A stretch of 64,000 nt of DNA from the NCBI GenBank assembly GCA_035610835.1, contig CM069452.1:67304919-67368918 (forward strand). The letters run 5' to 3'. Source of the DNA: Ophiura sarsii. Lineage: Eukaryota; Echinodermata; Ophiuroidea; Amphilepidida; Ophiuridae. This document shows, in pieces, positions 1 to 11,286 of the stretch. Position 1 is the first letter of the stretch. Every line of letters begins with the position of its first letter. The position numbers and the translations under genes are program-made. The notes beneath the pieces were generated by a model, which was not told the DNA's origin, did not search any database, and saw only the letters and a program-made list of their open reading frames with translations.

Positions 1-715
1 CCTATAGTTTGTGAGTTTGGTGATTTTTGCAAAGCCACTTAATGATGTCATGTGCAACTGGACTCAAGGGGCTGATTGACCTGTAAATCAAAATGAATAT
101 TTTTCTGGAAAAAAAATAATTAGAATTTATGAAATTTTTAAAATATATCTGTGAAAAGTTTTGAAATGTTCCACAACAAAAACTCGCTGTTGTCCAAACA
201 TCGATAACAACAGAATACTGGGGCCCGTTTCATTTCCCTTAATTTCATATGCGGATTTCAGTTCGAGGCAAACATTCAAATGGTCAGCCAGTATGAATTC
301 AGAATGCGCAGAGCTGGCCGGACGTGAGCTCCTTATTATGCGCTCCGTCACAGCACGTATCGACTCGCAGTGTGATTCCGTTTCGAGAAATAATGCAAAA
401 AGGTGACAGGTTCATGAACATGAATCTTTCACACCAGTACGTCGTCGTAGTGAATTGCACACAAAAATGTTAATGCCGCACGCATTCTTTGCTTGTTCTG
501 CAAATTACGGATAAAAAAAGAAAAGACAAAATAAGGAAAATATGTCGACCTGGATTATTTTTTAGCTGTTATTTATGGAAGTGTTTTTATTTCGTAAATG
601 GAAAATTGCATTGAATTTAAAACAGTGGGATTTACTGCATGAGCTGATAATATTTTCATGCATGGATATTTTCACAAATTAAAACACCATTTCAGTAATA
701 CTATCCATGGACTCC
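1..715. other. Non-coding stretch, nothing recognised
   Basis: AT-rich sequence with stops in all frames at short intervals. The two overlapping small frames at about 127-406 are antiparallel to each other, lack splice-site context and match no family I recognise. I see no RNA gene or element ends here. Confidence 0.5.
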
Positions 716-1022
716 AGGGGTGGCACTTAGTGGATATGAGGTTATGGGATGTGCTGCCAAATAGGATCCCATTTTTCACACTCTGGTAAATGGATGACCC
801 CTTTTAAAAGCCATTTTTGGTAAATTTATGGGTCTAAAATCCTTAATTTTGAGGTTTTTCCCCGAAATGTTAGCAAAATCAGCCAAAAATATAGGAAAAT
901 TATGGGTCTCTGGTAAACATATGGGTCCATTTCCCCCCGAAAATTGGTAAATGTGTGGTTCAGTTTTTCATTTTGCTAGCGTCACATCCCTACAAAAAAA
1001 TATCTGAGTATCACCCCCTCCC
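716..1022. mobile_element. MITE-like inverted-repeat element
   Basis: The left end reads GGGGTGGCACTTAGTGGATA followed shortly by GGGATGTGC. The right end (about 970-1022) reads as its imperfect reverse complement, with GGGATGTGAC then ATATCTGAGTATCACCCCC. The interior carries degenerate repeats of a GGTAAATNTATGGGT motif and no coding frame. A non-autonomous DNA transposon of about 300 bp is the simplest reading. No clear target duplication is visible. Confidence 0.45.
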
Positions 1023-1500
1023 CCACCCCCGGGCATCCACACAGCTATAGAACAGATGAAGACAATAGAAACAGGTGAGCATCCAAGTAGTAGCAGCTTC
1101 GAGGCATTTATGGAAGGGAAACGTAAACATGGCTGACCAATGATCAGTTGGACATTGTAACGGGTCTATCTCTTTCTCCTGCCGGACGCATGTCACAAAA
1201 TAGTCTCAAATGGTGCTCAATATCATCAATAAATGGTCACAAGGAATCAGCCATAACTATATGATTGCTCCATAGACCGATGCATGTGCACATTTCACAT
1301 GGTGTTCAAATTTGCTGATGGGAGATATAATCTGCAAAATAAGTGAACATTAAAAATGGCAAAAAATAATGAGTGATATTGAAATGTAGCACAGTTCACA
1401 CCGTACTCCCGGCCATCTACCCTGATGAGATTGCAGTGGCAGAACATCAATACCTCACTGATGTGAATCAAATCGCTCTTCATATTAACAATTATGTCTC
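1023..1500. other. Non-coding stretch, nothing recognised
   Basis: Ordinary AT-rich sequence. Minus-strand frames of about 60 codons occur but show no start context, splice sites or family resemblance. Confidence 0.45.
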
Positions 1501-1529
1501 CAAAAATAGTAAGGGGGAAATTCTATAGA

Positions 1530-1880
1530 TGATGATGGGGAGAGGGGGGAAGGATAAGGGAGGGGAGGAAGGGGGGGGGGGGGGGGGGGAGAAAGAGAGG
1601 GGAAGGAGGGAGGGGGAAGGAGAGAGGGGGAAAGGGAGGGGAAGGAGGGGAGAGGAATGGGAAGGGTAGAAGGGAGGAAAGGGAGGGGGAAGAAGTGAAG
1701 CGGAGGAAGAAGGGAAATGGGAAGGAAGAAGAGGGTGGGAAAGATAAGTCGGGAGGAGAGGGAAACAAAAGACAAAAGAGAAGAGTGTTAGGGCAGGGGA
1801 GGAAAGGGAGGGAGGGAGGAGAGGAAACGAGGGAAGGGTGAGGGAAGAGAGGGGGGCAGGGAAGTGGAAAGGGACAAGAC
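1530..1880. repeat. Polypurine (GGGA/GGAA) low-complexity tract
   Basis: About 350 bases almost purely purine on the plus strand, including a run of about 20 G at 1570-1589 and many GGGAGGGG and GGAGGAAGGG blocks. The complementary strand gives proline/serine-rich pseudo-frames, which are artefacts of composition. Such tracts can form triplex or G-quadruplex structures and are length-unstable. Confidence 0.9.
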
Positions 1881-1900
1881 TCTTGAGGTGACTTATTCAT

Positions 1901-2599
1901 GTTGGGAGATGTGACATGGTCCTAGTCCTCAGAAGGGGGAGGGTAAAGGAATAGCCAGGATAATTTGCCAATTGCCAAAAAAAGTTGAAAGTTTGAAAGT
2001 CATGAAAAAGAAAATGTTCGTACCAACAAATAACAGGCAAAACGGACTTGAAAATGTGAGTCTTTTACCGAAATCATGAAGAGTGCCTAAAACTAAACTT
2101 TTTGTGAATCTTTTCTGAAACTGACTTGAGAATTAGCCTTAAAATTGAAATCTTTGTGAGTTTGTAGATATCTATCACAGTTTTCTCAACACTGAAATCA
2201 GTGAGAAGTTGTTTATTTTAAAACTAAAATAATTAAAAATTTACCATGAACTGAAAAACAGTACTTTTCTGAAATGGAAATGGGGAAAATCTTGTACAAC
2301 TGGTTCTATTTTACTACATGTACTGTACATTCTATATATATCAATTTCCATCAATCCCTATACAGTTTTCTTCACTTCACAACACACTATAAACATGAAC
2401 CTGAACTAGCAAGGCCATGGTGAAAAAGTAAAGCTTTGAGGTCAAGTCCACTTAGCCTTGGAGCTTTAGGCCAACAGGAAAAATATGGATTGTTTGTCCT
2501 CTAGCTACACCGCTCTTTCTTAATGTGGAACATGTGTACATTTTAAACAATATCAACCCTAGTTTCTAACCAGATGTTGGTATTGGTAATGTAAGGGAC
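1901..2599. other. Non-coding stretch, nothing recognised
   Basis: AT-rich with no frame above about 60 codons, no inverted repeat ends and no RNA gene that I can see. Confidence 0.45.
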
Positions 2600-2852
2600 G
2601 CACCATTAGATTTTCAGGTGGGGGTAGGAAGTTTTTGGAAGAAAACAAAATTCCCCCTCTTTGCGGGCAAAAAAAAATTCCCCCCTGAAAGTTAAAAGAA
2701 AAACTATACCCCACCCAACTCAATATAAACGAATATATTAAATTTAAAAAATGTGCCTCCTTTGGTGGCAAAAAAAAAATTTACCCTCTTACGGCAGCCA
2801 AAAAAAACCCCATCCCCCGAACCCAACTTCCTACCCCCTGAAAACTAACCAA
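2600..2852. mobile_element. MITE with TTTTCAGG...CCTGAAAA ends
   Basis: Left end TTTTCAGGTGGGGGTAGGAA, right end TTCCTACCCCCTGAAAA, giving an imperfect terminal inverted repeat of about 25 bp. The interior alternates CCCCC and poly-A blocks, such as GGCAAAAAAAAATTC, in both orientations. No coding capacity. A small non-autonomous DNA element is inferred. Confidence 0.55.
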
Positions 2853-3374
2853 ATTGGAATATTTCAAGTTACCAAACTATTTCACTTGATAAATATTTGA
2901 GAGATGAGGAATTTTGAAAAAAAGATAAAAATATCTGGAAGGAAAAAAAGCCTAACCACTTAAAATAATATATCAAAATTATCACAAGAAAAAAACCCAC
3001 TAAAACAAATAAAGAAGCAAGCAAACAAACAAACAAATTAAAATAAAATATTTAAAAACAATAATTACAATTTAGAAGATCAGAATTTGTCAAAGAAAAA
3101 CATATGCATACACACTATTTTGTTAGGAATATGGTAAGAAAGGTTTTCTTTTATCTTTTTTAAGGTAAGAGTGAGGGAAAAACCCCAATTTTGAAAATTA
3201 TAAGCAGGGGGTGGATGTAGAACAAAACCAAACAATGTTTTTGTTTTTGCCCTGCACTGTACACATTCACCATACATAAGCATAGCTTCCAATCTACAGA
3301 ATACAATACCAGGCAAGCATATGCACTATTGTTTTGGTCATTTTTGGGTTAATATTTGCATGCGTCAATGCGAA

Positions 3375-3605
3375 ACCGCAAGCACATGATGAGATGAAAT
3401 TTTCCCATTGAGTAGTACACAAACTATATTCGGGTGGTTAACCACCTTTGGTGATATTCACTGCAATTTTGCCCTATAATGTCTAAATGGAACATATCTT
3501 GGGCCTAAGATTTTACAGAAATAATGAGTAAAAGGGCTTTCTTATGATACCAAAATATGTTGATGTGAAAAAAATCTCTAAAGTGATCAGAACATACACC
3601 TTTAA
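3375..3605. mobile_element. 5'-truncated copy of the TTAA/AGGT MITE family
   Basis: The sequence from CCCATTGAGTAGTACACAAA through ATTTTACAGAAATAATGAG to AACATACACCT|TTAA (TTAA at 3602-3605) matches the right half of the elements at 26444, 27372 and 28232. The left end is missing, so this is a decayed or truncated copy. Confidence 0.7.
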
Positions 3606-3822
3606 CAAAACACAACCAAACAAAAAAAGAAAGGAATAACATGAATGAAAAAATACATGAGACGCGATCAAGCGGAATAAGTCGTATGTCGGAAATATTG
3701 ATTTTGAGTTATAGGTAAAAAGAAGTAGCAAATTCTTATGTTTTTCTTTGTTTTCTCAGTTAGTAAATTGTTTGTAACTTAAAAAAACTAGAAGTTTGAT
3801 TTTAGTGGGGTTTGGACCATAA

Positions 3823-4207
3823 GGCCCAAAAAAGAAGAAGTTGACTTGCCCTTTCAGGGTCAAAGTCAGGGTCGGACAGTCGGATTTTTTTAATTTTTAA
3901 AAAAAATTTTTTGAACATTTACTGCACAAAAACACGTTTTAAAGATTTTTGTTTTTTTTGTTGAACATTTACTGCACAAAAACACGTTTTAAAGAGATTT
4001 TTTTTATTTATTTTTTATTTTTTATTTTTAAACAAGCAGATACTACTCAAAAACACGTTTTCATCTTTCTTTATGTGCTTCTTTCAATTTTGTTTTTCTA
4101 ATTTTTTTTCTAATTTTTTTTTTTGGGGGGGGGGGAAATAGCGACCCTAGATTTCCGAAAATTTGGGTCGGTCGGAAAAGGCAAGTCAACTCTTTTTTTT
4201 TGTTGCC
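3823..4207 (+). mobile_element. MITE, GGCC(N)AAAAAGAAG-GTTGACTTGCC family, copy 1
   Basis: The ends are GGCCCAAAAAAGAAGAAGTT with GACTTGCC, and the inverse GGCAAGTCAACTCTTTTT ending in GCC. Next to the left end lies CAGGGTCAAAGTCAGGGTCG, and next to the right end GATTTCCGAAAATTTGGGTC. The 378-bp element at 21634-22011 is the same family in the opposite orientation, with a clean TTA duplication. Here the flanks are TAA and TAG. Two internal copies of TGAACATTTACTGCACAAAA (about 3913 and 3962) show a small internal duplication. Confidence 0.75.
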
Positions 4208-4550
4208 TAGTGTAGAATCTTCCCCACCTGCTTTGAAATGATAAATAAATATCAAAATTGAACCTGCCGACATGCGACTCATTTTTTGATGATTTTTAAT
4301 AATTACTAATTTACTCATTTTTTGATGATTTCTGATAATTAAAGTTAAAACTTGATCACGTCACATATCGTCTGCCAGAAGCTGTTGTCTGTGTGTCATT
4401 TTGTTGATTCTGTCACTATTTGCGTCCCATCTTTCTTACGTAAAGATCGATCTCATATCCATTACAAATATATATCCTGAGTGTTATTTAAGTTGAAAAT
4501 TGCAATGTAAAGAACAGATACAGGTTGATTTTTTACTTGTTTTACCAAGT
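4208..4550. other. Non-coding stretch, nothing recognised
   Basis: AT-rich. A direct repeat of CTCATTTTTTGATGATTT occurs at about 4278 and 4314. No coding signal. Confidence 0.4.
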
Positions 4551-4558
4551 GGAGAAAA

Positions 4559-5045
4559 AAACTAGATCTTGCTCCGGTCTAAGACCAGGCTACCTTGATT
4601 TTTTATGAGAAAATGATCCCTAGTGACCTTTTCTTGACCTTTAAACTGGTTAGGATGATTGACTTTTGTTCCTGCCTTTATATCAATCATAACAAGATAA
4701 AACAGGTCCGATCTAATTCAGAGCATGTATTGAGTTTTAACCATGTAAAGTTCAATGACCCCTGGTGACAACACGTCAATTTGAATCGCTTAAAACGCTG
4801 TATGGGCATCGACCCAAGGAATTATATGACTACTGACATTGATCAGCTCTTTCCTCTGAGACTGAACACCCTATATTATGTGCATGAACCAAAGGAATTC
4901 ATTGACCAATTCTGACAGTTATCAGTAATTTCCTCTGAAGTATTTTGAGTGAGAGGAGTGAAAATGGACATTTTGACCCCAGTGACCAGATATATTTCTT
5001 TGAAATTTAAAAACCTGAGTACCGTATTCTTGATGTACACGGTTA
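4559..5045 (+). repeat. Diverged copy of the GACCCCTAGTGACC repeat family
   Basis: Begins with ACTAGATCTTGCTCCGGTCT, shared almost exactly with 9449, then TACCTTGATTTTTT, GATCCCTAGTGACC, TTCAATGACCCCTGGTGAC and ACACCCTATATTATGTGCAT, in the same order as the family at 9447-16837. It is more diverged than the tandem units and so is probably an old copy. Confidence 0.8.
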
Positions 5046-5284
5046 TGATGAATATGATAATACAATAAATCCGATTTTATTTATTTATTTATTTATGCTT
5101 CCTTTATTGACGGTAATATGCTTCAGTGACTTGCAATGCTTTCCAAGCAGGCCTTCATTTGATGTATACAAATAACAATGTTACAGTGTTGAAATACATG
5201 TATCTACAAATTATAATACAAATTATGACATTATGATCAACTCTTATGTGTGCATTACATGAACCAAGAAATCGTTTTATCAAT
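5046..5284. other. TTTA-rich non-coding segment
   Basis: Contains a (TTTA)n run at 5074-5095 followed by sequence that looks like the reverse of a retroelement tail, but no coding relic supports that. Left as unassigned repeat-like DNA. Confidence 0.3.
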
Positions 5285-5700
5285 TTTGACGATCATCAGT
5301 ATTTCCACAGAAATGCTTTGCTCGGATGAGTAGGTTAACATTACACATGCAGACGCACACTAAAGAGGTCATACAAGTATAAGTGTGAATATCATCAGAA
5401 ATGCTTTGCTCATAAGAGTAATCTCATGACATTACACATGAATGCAGATTCATACTGAAGACAAGCCATATCAATGTGAATATTGTCAGGAATGCTTTGC
5501 CTGGAAGAGTAGCCTGGCGTTACACATGCAGACTGACACTAAATAAAAGCCACATCAATGTGAATATTGCCAGAAATGGTTTGTTTTAAAGGGTAGTCTG
5601 ACATTCCACATACCAACACTAAAGAGAAGTCATATCAATGTGAAATTGTCAGAAAAGTTATTGTCAGAAAAGTTTGCTCAGAGTGGTACTAAATACAGGT
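5285..5700 (+). pseudogene. Decayed C2H2 zinc-finger array
   Basis: Reading across frames, at least four degenerate C2H2 fingers of about 28 residues follow one another. The clearest (about 5466-5535) reads YQCEYC-x2-CFAWKSSLALH, that is C-x2-C...F...L-x2-H. It is preceded by a TEDKPY linker, a worn TGEKPY. Neighbouring fingers have C to H changes (CEYHQKCF), an in-frame TAA in the linker near 5542, and frameshifts around 5440 and 5650. Family knowledge: tandem TGEKPY-linked fingers are DNA-binding transcription factors. No intact N-terminal region is visible and no finger stays open into the next, so I call a pseudogene. Whether it is a processed copy or an exon relic cannot be told. Confidence 0.8.
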
Positions 5701-5740
5701 CGTATACAGGTGGCTTCCAATGAAGCTAAATTTCACCCGC

Positions 5741-6433
5741 CTGGTACAGGGTCAAAATCGCTGACCAGTAATGCACTGTGCGCCTAGCCATGTCTGGGTT
5801 TTAAGGTTTTGCGAATTACATCAACAAATGTCATTCACAGAAAAATTATGTGGAAAAAGGTTAACACCCCTTGTAAAAATCATCTTTTAACAAAATAATC
5901 TTTAGACTTAGATGGAATCTCGTGCTAAATACTAACCTACATGAAATAAAACCAATGGCAGTTATGTTACCAAAAGGGACCCACAAGTTCACCTTAATTG
6001 AGATGTGTGACATCATTTCGCAGGTAACTTGGCTTCCTGACAGATCTTGCTCTTATTATTTGAGGCGGCAATTTATTGCATCCATTTTTTAGAATCCTGA
6101 CTTTGCTCCCAGGCTTATATAATATGAATGTCCAAATTGTAACAATTTCAGCATTACGGTGGAAATATGATTATTATTTTATACAATTCTAATGTTGTAC
6201 TTTGATTATTTCATGAGCCGACTGTTTAGGCATTTCTATGGAGCTAAAATCCATGATATTGCGGCAAAACACTGATAACTCACAGAATTTTGCCCAAAAC
6301 TCATCATACAAAGGGTTTTTACATGTAAATGTTATAAGTCTTGTGCTGCCAAAAGTAAGATATCATTGCATTGATTACAAAGTCAAGTTGTCATTTTAAT
6401 GAATACTCTGTGTGTGTGTCATCATAAAGTTGG
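5741..6433. other. Non-coding stretch 3' of the minus-strand gene candidate
   Basis: No open frame, inverted repeat or RNA gene that I can support. Intergenic on the model below. Confidence 0.4.
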
Positions 6434-6436
6434 AGT

Positions 6437-6442
6437 TTTATT
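6437..6442 (-). promoter_or_regulatory. Possible poly(A) signal AATAAA
   Basis: TTTATT on the plus strand gives AATAAA on the minus strand, about 120 bp downstream of the stop codon of the two-exon candidate at 6561-7977. The motif is common in AT-rich DNA, so weight rests on its position. Confidence 0.3.
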
Positions 6443-6560
6443 TCAGCGGGTCTGGTGTTTCTCATAATCACACATAATCATGCGTTTTGTAGGACATGAT
6501 CTATCAGTGGTATCACAAAGACCCGATGCTGAACGTAGACTACATGTAGAGCTCGTCTGT

Positions 6561-7977
6561 TCATATCAGTCGTTGGATCATTGGTAGGGCATCTTCGCTC
6601 ACTTGGCTTGGACTTGCAGTCAGCTGAAATGAAGATAAAAGAGAAGAACACTTTTAATAATTTAGTTTGAATTTCCAACAAAACACAAACTTCTTTTGAC
6701 AAGTCTTGATCTGCCCTGTCATTTAGACCTACAGCTGTAGGCCTACATGTAAGGTTGAATGAATTTGGTAAGATTGGCTGTTACATCTAGGCAGTAATTT
6801 TAAAATAGTCAAGTCATGAATAATTGAGAGTAATGTCCCGTACGGAAAAGTGTGTACTACTTCTACGCATTTTAATTGGTTTGAGCATGCACACTTTGGT
6901 TACGGACGTCTAGCAATGCATTGCAGCAATATCAAATTTAACAAATTGGCGATAGCTCCGCAGACATTTTTAAACAGTCAGCTCATGAAATAATCTTACA
7001 TCATTTTAGAATCCTATAAAATATTGGTTTAGGCTATGATCATATTTTCTACCGTAAGTCGGATTTATAATTGAATGAACACATTGAAGCAGCGCGTATT
7101 GCGTACATTGCGTGGAGCGTGCACAACCATAAGCGCGATCATTTCAGGCGCGATCACAGGGGTTCGTACGTGCGTGTTGTTCGTTCAATTATTAATAGGT
7201 CTATAATAATATTAATATTATTAACCCTATACCAGCCAGGCTAGGCATGATCATAACATTTTGAAAATAAGTATCTCTTTGAAAATGGAATACATGGAAA
7301 CAAAGTACTTTTCTATGAAATATGATGGTTCAACCATGTCTGCAGGCTTAATAATCTGGTTATAACAAAAGGTAGCTTGCTTCATATTGCTAAAAACTGG
7401 GCTAGTCTTGCAAATTTTAAACCAATCTAGGTAAAAAAGGTTTACTTTCATTATGTCCAGTTGCTTGTGCTTGGTTATTTAGACATCAGTGAATAGGCCT
7501 ACATACCAACCCATTTCGTCCTAGGTACTTCGCTGGATTTAAAAGATGTGAATGGAGTTTTCCACACATTTTTGCTACAAATTTTCAAATAAAGGGCGCC
7601 CTCTATATTCCATGATATGAACATCCCTAGCCAGGCTATGTTTTTGTGTGGAGACCGGGGGAGAGGGGGAGGGGGAGTATGAATATTTTACCCAAATAAT
7701 CACCGCGAAACCCCTGGGATTCGAATTCAATGTATTAAGTTCGGGAGAACCAGGGAGGTGTCAAATAGAACACCTCCCTGGGAGAACTCAATTCATAGAC
7801 GTACAGGTCTTGTATTTCAAATCTTATCCGGTATATGAAATATGAATATGAATTATAATATAAGCTTACCTTTTCAATTTCATTTAATTCCTGATGATCC
7901 TTCCAGGACGTTGTCATTTTAGAATCGATGATGAGATTCAGGGATAAGTTGTAATCATGCTCAACACAACAAGGCAT
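6561..7977 (-). CDS. Candidate two-exon small protein gene, unknown function
   Basis: Exon 1 (7870-7977) starts MPCCVEHDYN, covers 36 codons and ends EIEK at the consensus donor AAAAG|GTAAGC in phase 0. The next good acceptor on this strand is 1246 bp away, TCTTTTATCTTCATTTCAG|CTGACT. It opens an exon from 6623 that continues in frame as LTASPSQVSEDALPMIQRLI and stops at TGA (6561). The product would be about 56 residues, acidic and polar, with no signal peptide or membrane segment. I do not recognise it. Other exons may lie in the intron, where a small inverted repeat sits at about 7067-7196. An X-box lies upstream (8352) and a possible poly(A) signal downstream (6437), and together they make a coherent unit. 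What is seen: the splice sites and the in-frame join. What is inferred: that it is transcribed. Confidence 0.4.
7067..7196. mobile_element. Small inverted repeat, possible MITE
   Basis: TATAATTGAATGAACA at the left and TGTTCGTTCAATTATTA at the right are inverse to each other. The centre is rich in GCG, with GCGCGATCAT and GCGCGATCAC. About 130 bp, inside the putative intron. No target duplication was identified. Confidence 0.35.
7620..7780. other. Short GGGAGG-type low-complexity patch and inverted repeat
   Basis: GGGGGAGAGGGGGAGGGGGA at about 7658 is low complexity. At 7752-7781, CAGGGAGGTGT and ACACCTCCCTG form an 11-bp stem. A plus-strand frame crosses this area but has no support. Confidence 0.35.
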
Positions 7978-8351
7978 GGTTAGGAAGAGATTGCTATGAG
8001 TATTTTACAACAGATTCATTGCCATGAAAACATGGCCAGTCATGAGTCCAGAGCAGTATCGATCTACGTCCTACGACATCCATCGTCGGTGTGAGTGTGA
8101 GATGCCCGTCAGTAATTATCAAAATAAAATATCTCATCTTCCACAAACTATTTAGTGATGATCATGGTATCAAATTCATCGTAAGAACGTGCTGATTCTG
8201 AATGTATTCCTCTTTAAAGTAGTTAATCGGCTGATTGATGGGATAAGCGTTGTTTCCCACTCAAGGGAAAACTATTACAGTCCTGTTTCACTAAACACAT
8301 TGACATCGTAGAATTGTTTACACGGTTGTAGCGTGAACTTTGACCTTCCAC

Positions 8352-8365
8352 GTTGCTATGGAAAC
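8352..8365. promoter_or_regulatory. X-box (RFX binding site) candidate
   Basis: GTTGCTATGGAAAC is a near-perfect imperfect palindrome of the RFX consensus GTTRCCATGGNAAC. RFX factors drive ciliary genes in animals. It lies about 375 bp upstream of the ATG of the minus-strand candidate at 7977. That distance is somewhat long for an X-box but possible with a 5' leader. It lies outside any recognised repeat, unlike the ACCATGGT arrays elsewhere. Confidence 0.5.
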
Positions 8366-8979
8366 GACGGTGCAGTAGGGAAAAGTTTTTATTCTGCGCA
8401 GATAAATGGCAAATAAGGGATTTAGAACGAATGAACGCATGCGCGAATCTGGAATTGGAAATTGACTATATACACGATAAGTGTTGCCAATAATTATTTG
8501 TCGACTATCTCATTAGCGACTAATACATCTAAAATCAAATCTAATTAATTTTCACAACACGACGGTCTTGTATGTAGATAGGCGGGTAGTTCGGTCACAG
8601 AATTCGGTATGAGACCAAGCTATTGAGCAAAAGGGAACGGAAATTTAGAATTTAGTCTTACATTTTAATGGTCCCACTCACCTTTTTGGAGTTCCAAAGA
8701 TGCACACAATGTTCAGGAACCACTTGAGTATCAAATAGAAACTTTAAATGTGTCTCTAAAAACAGAATTTAGACAAACGGAGCGATTTTGTTCGTTTGGT
8801 TTGGTTCTTTATTACATTGCCAGCTGAGTAATGACACTAAGATCACATGCGATTTACTTACATGTTGCCAATACCAAGGGTTGGCCGCGAAATTGGGCTA
8901 CTTTTGACTTATTTACGGCTTTTCTCAAAAATATCCAGAACATTTTCAGATAAATAAGCCTAGTGACTCCATTTAACAT
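8366..8979. other. Non-coding stretch, nothing recognised
   Basis: No supported gene. Minus-strand frame 8854-9054 overlaps the edge of the TGACCCC repeat family and is a shadow. Confidence 0.4.
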
Positions 8980-9445
8980 GTGACTTTTAAGTGCTTTAAA
9001 CCCTGTATGTACATGAATGTAAGGAACCTTTTGCCCAATTCTGACAGTAATCAATCATTTCCTGATATAGAAGAAGCGTTTTGAATGAAAGGAGTGACAA
9101 TTATCATTTTGACCCCTAGTGACCCCAAATATTTTTTGATTACAAAAACCGAACTATTATATAAGGGTACTGTCATAAGGAATATGTTGACCAATTATGA
9201 CGATCCTAGGTCATTTAATTAAATTGCAACAGCGTTTTAAGTGAAAATCACGTTTTGACCCCGTGTGACCCCCGTGTGACCTTTGACCCCAAACCGTGAA
9301 CACCCTATATGAAGTTCAGGTGGGGGGTCCTACTGACCAAGTCTGGTGATTGTAGCATGTAAAATGTAGGAGAAGAAGCATTTTGTATATGGGTTTGCAA
9401 GAAAAAATGCTCGCGCCGGCAGGTTTTTGGTTAGGATACAAAAAC
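8980..9445 (+). repeat. 3'-type fragment of the GACCCCTAGTGACC repeat family
   Basis: Runs through AACCCTGTATGTACATGAAT, TTTTGACCCCTAGTGACCCC, GACGATCCTAGGTCATTT and TGACCTTTGACCCCAAACCG to CTGACCAAGTCTGGTGATTG, the same order as the second half of each 1109-bp unit downstream. It then ends abruptly at 9446, where a new copy begins with ACTAGATCTTGCTCCGG. Confidence 0.8.
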
Positions 9446-9446
9446 C

Positions 9447-10965
9447 ACTAGATCTTGCTCCGGTCTAAGACCAGGCTACCTTGATTTTTCTTTGAGAAAA
9501 TGATCCCTAGTGACCCCTTCTTGACCTTTGACCTGATTAAAATGATTGACTTATTTTCTTGGCTCATCAATCCAAACAAGATGCAACAAATCCGGTCCAA
9601 ATCGGATCATGTCTTAAATTTTACCCCTTTAAAGTTCAATGACCCCTTTTAACCCTTTCTTGACCTTTGACCTGGTCAATATAATTGAATTATTTTCTTG
9701 GCTCATCAAATCAAACAAGATGCAACAAATTTAGTTCAATTCAGAGCATGTCTTAACTTTTACCTTTGTAAAGTTCAATGACCCCTAGTGACCCCGTATG
9801 ACATGTCACTTTTAATCGCTGAAAACCCTATATGAACATGGACCCACGGAATCTTTTGACCAATTATGAAGGTCATGAGTCATTTCCTCTGAGACAAGAT
9901 GCATTTTAAGTGATCAAATTGAAAATTTACATTTTGACCCCTAGTGACCCCAAATGATTTTTAATTTTAAAAACCGATCTTTTGTACATGCGTACGGTCA
10001 AAAGGAATATGTGGACCAATTTTGACGATCCTAGGTCATTTCACTAAATTGGAAATGCGTTTTAAGTGAAAATCACCTTTTGACCCCTAGTGACCCCTTC
10101 TTGACCTTTGACCTGGTTAATATTATTGACTTATTTTCTTGCCTCATCAAACCAAACAAGATGCAACAAACCCGGTCCAAATCGGAGCATGTCTTAACTT
10201 TTACCCCTGTAAAGTTCAATGACCCCTAGTGACCCCGTATGACATGTCACTTTTAATCGCTGAACACCCTATATGTGCATAGACCCAAGGACTCTTTTGA
10301 CCAATTGTGAAGGTCATGAGTCATTTCCTCTGAGACAAGATGCATTTTAAGCGATCGAATTGAAAATTTACATTTTGACCCCTAGTGACCCCTTCTTGAC
10401 CTTGTCAATATGATTGACTTATTTTCTTGGCTCATCAAACCAAACAAGATGCAACAAACCCGGTCCGAATCGGAGCATGTCTTAACTTTTACCTCCGTAA
10501 AGTTCAATGACCCCTAGTGACCCTGTATGACATGTCATTTTTATTCGCTGAAGACCCTATATGAGCATGGACCCAAGGAATCTTTTGACCAATTATGAAG
10601 GTCATGAGTCATTTCCTCTGAGACAAGATGCATTTTAAGTGATCGAATTGAAAATTTACATTTTGACCCCTAGTGACCCCAAATGATTTTTAATTTTAAA
10701 AACCTTTCTTTTGTATATGCGTACGGTCAAAAGGAATATGTGGACCAATTTTGACGATTCTAGGTCATTTCACTAAATTGGAAATGCGTTTTAAGTAAAA
10801 ATCACCTTTTGACCCCTAGTGACCCCTGTGTGACCTTTGACCCCAAACTGTAAAGACCCTATATGAAGGTTAGGTGGGGGATTCTACTGACCAAGTCTGG
10901 TGATTGTAGCATGTAAGATGTAGGAGGAGATGCATTTTGTAGGTGGGTTTGAGGAAAGAAAGAAA
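9447..10965 (+). repeat. Long copy of the same family with internal ~300-bp subrepeats
   Basis: Starts ACTAGATCTTGCTCCGGTCT and ends near GTTTGAGGAAAGAAAGAAAG. Internally a block of CTTATTTTCTTG-GCTCATCAA, then AAGATGCAACAAA, GAGCATGTCTTAA, GTAAAGTTCAATGACCCC, ACCCTATATG and GAGACAAGATGCATTTTAAG recurs with variation at about 9549, 9692, 10133 and 10417. This is the founder-like organisation from which the downstream tandem unit could have been cut. No protein is encoded. Confidence 0.8.
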
Positions 10966-11286
10966 GATTAGTCTCAACACGTTTTTGTCCTCTGGGGCGT
11001 GCCATAGTTTGGCACGATTTTATGATAAGAAAAGATTATTTGTGCATCCCCTTTTTCTCAAATAATTTGTCAATCCTTTATATGATTTGCTGATTCTGTC
11101 ACTACTTATGTCTTTTGTAGTACTGAGTCCGAAGATGTTTGAATGGAAATCTAACTCCATTTCCGCTTTATGATATTAATTTTTTGGCATTAATTCAAAC
11201 TTCTATTACAAATTTGTTGATAGAATGCCGTATATGACATTATACGGATATCAACACGACATGGACAGAGCGGCAATCATTAATAT
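10966..11286. other. Unique non-coding spacer before the array
   Basis: No repeat-family motif or open frame between the end of the diverged copy and the first tandem unit. Confidence 0.4.

Noticed and set aside
1485..1900. Proline/serine-rich minus-strand frames
   Set aside because: Purely the complement of a polypurine tract.
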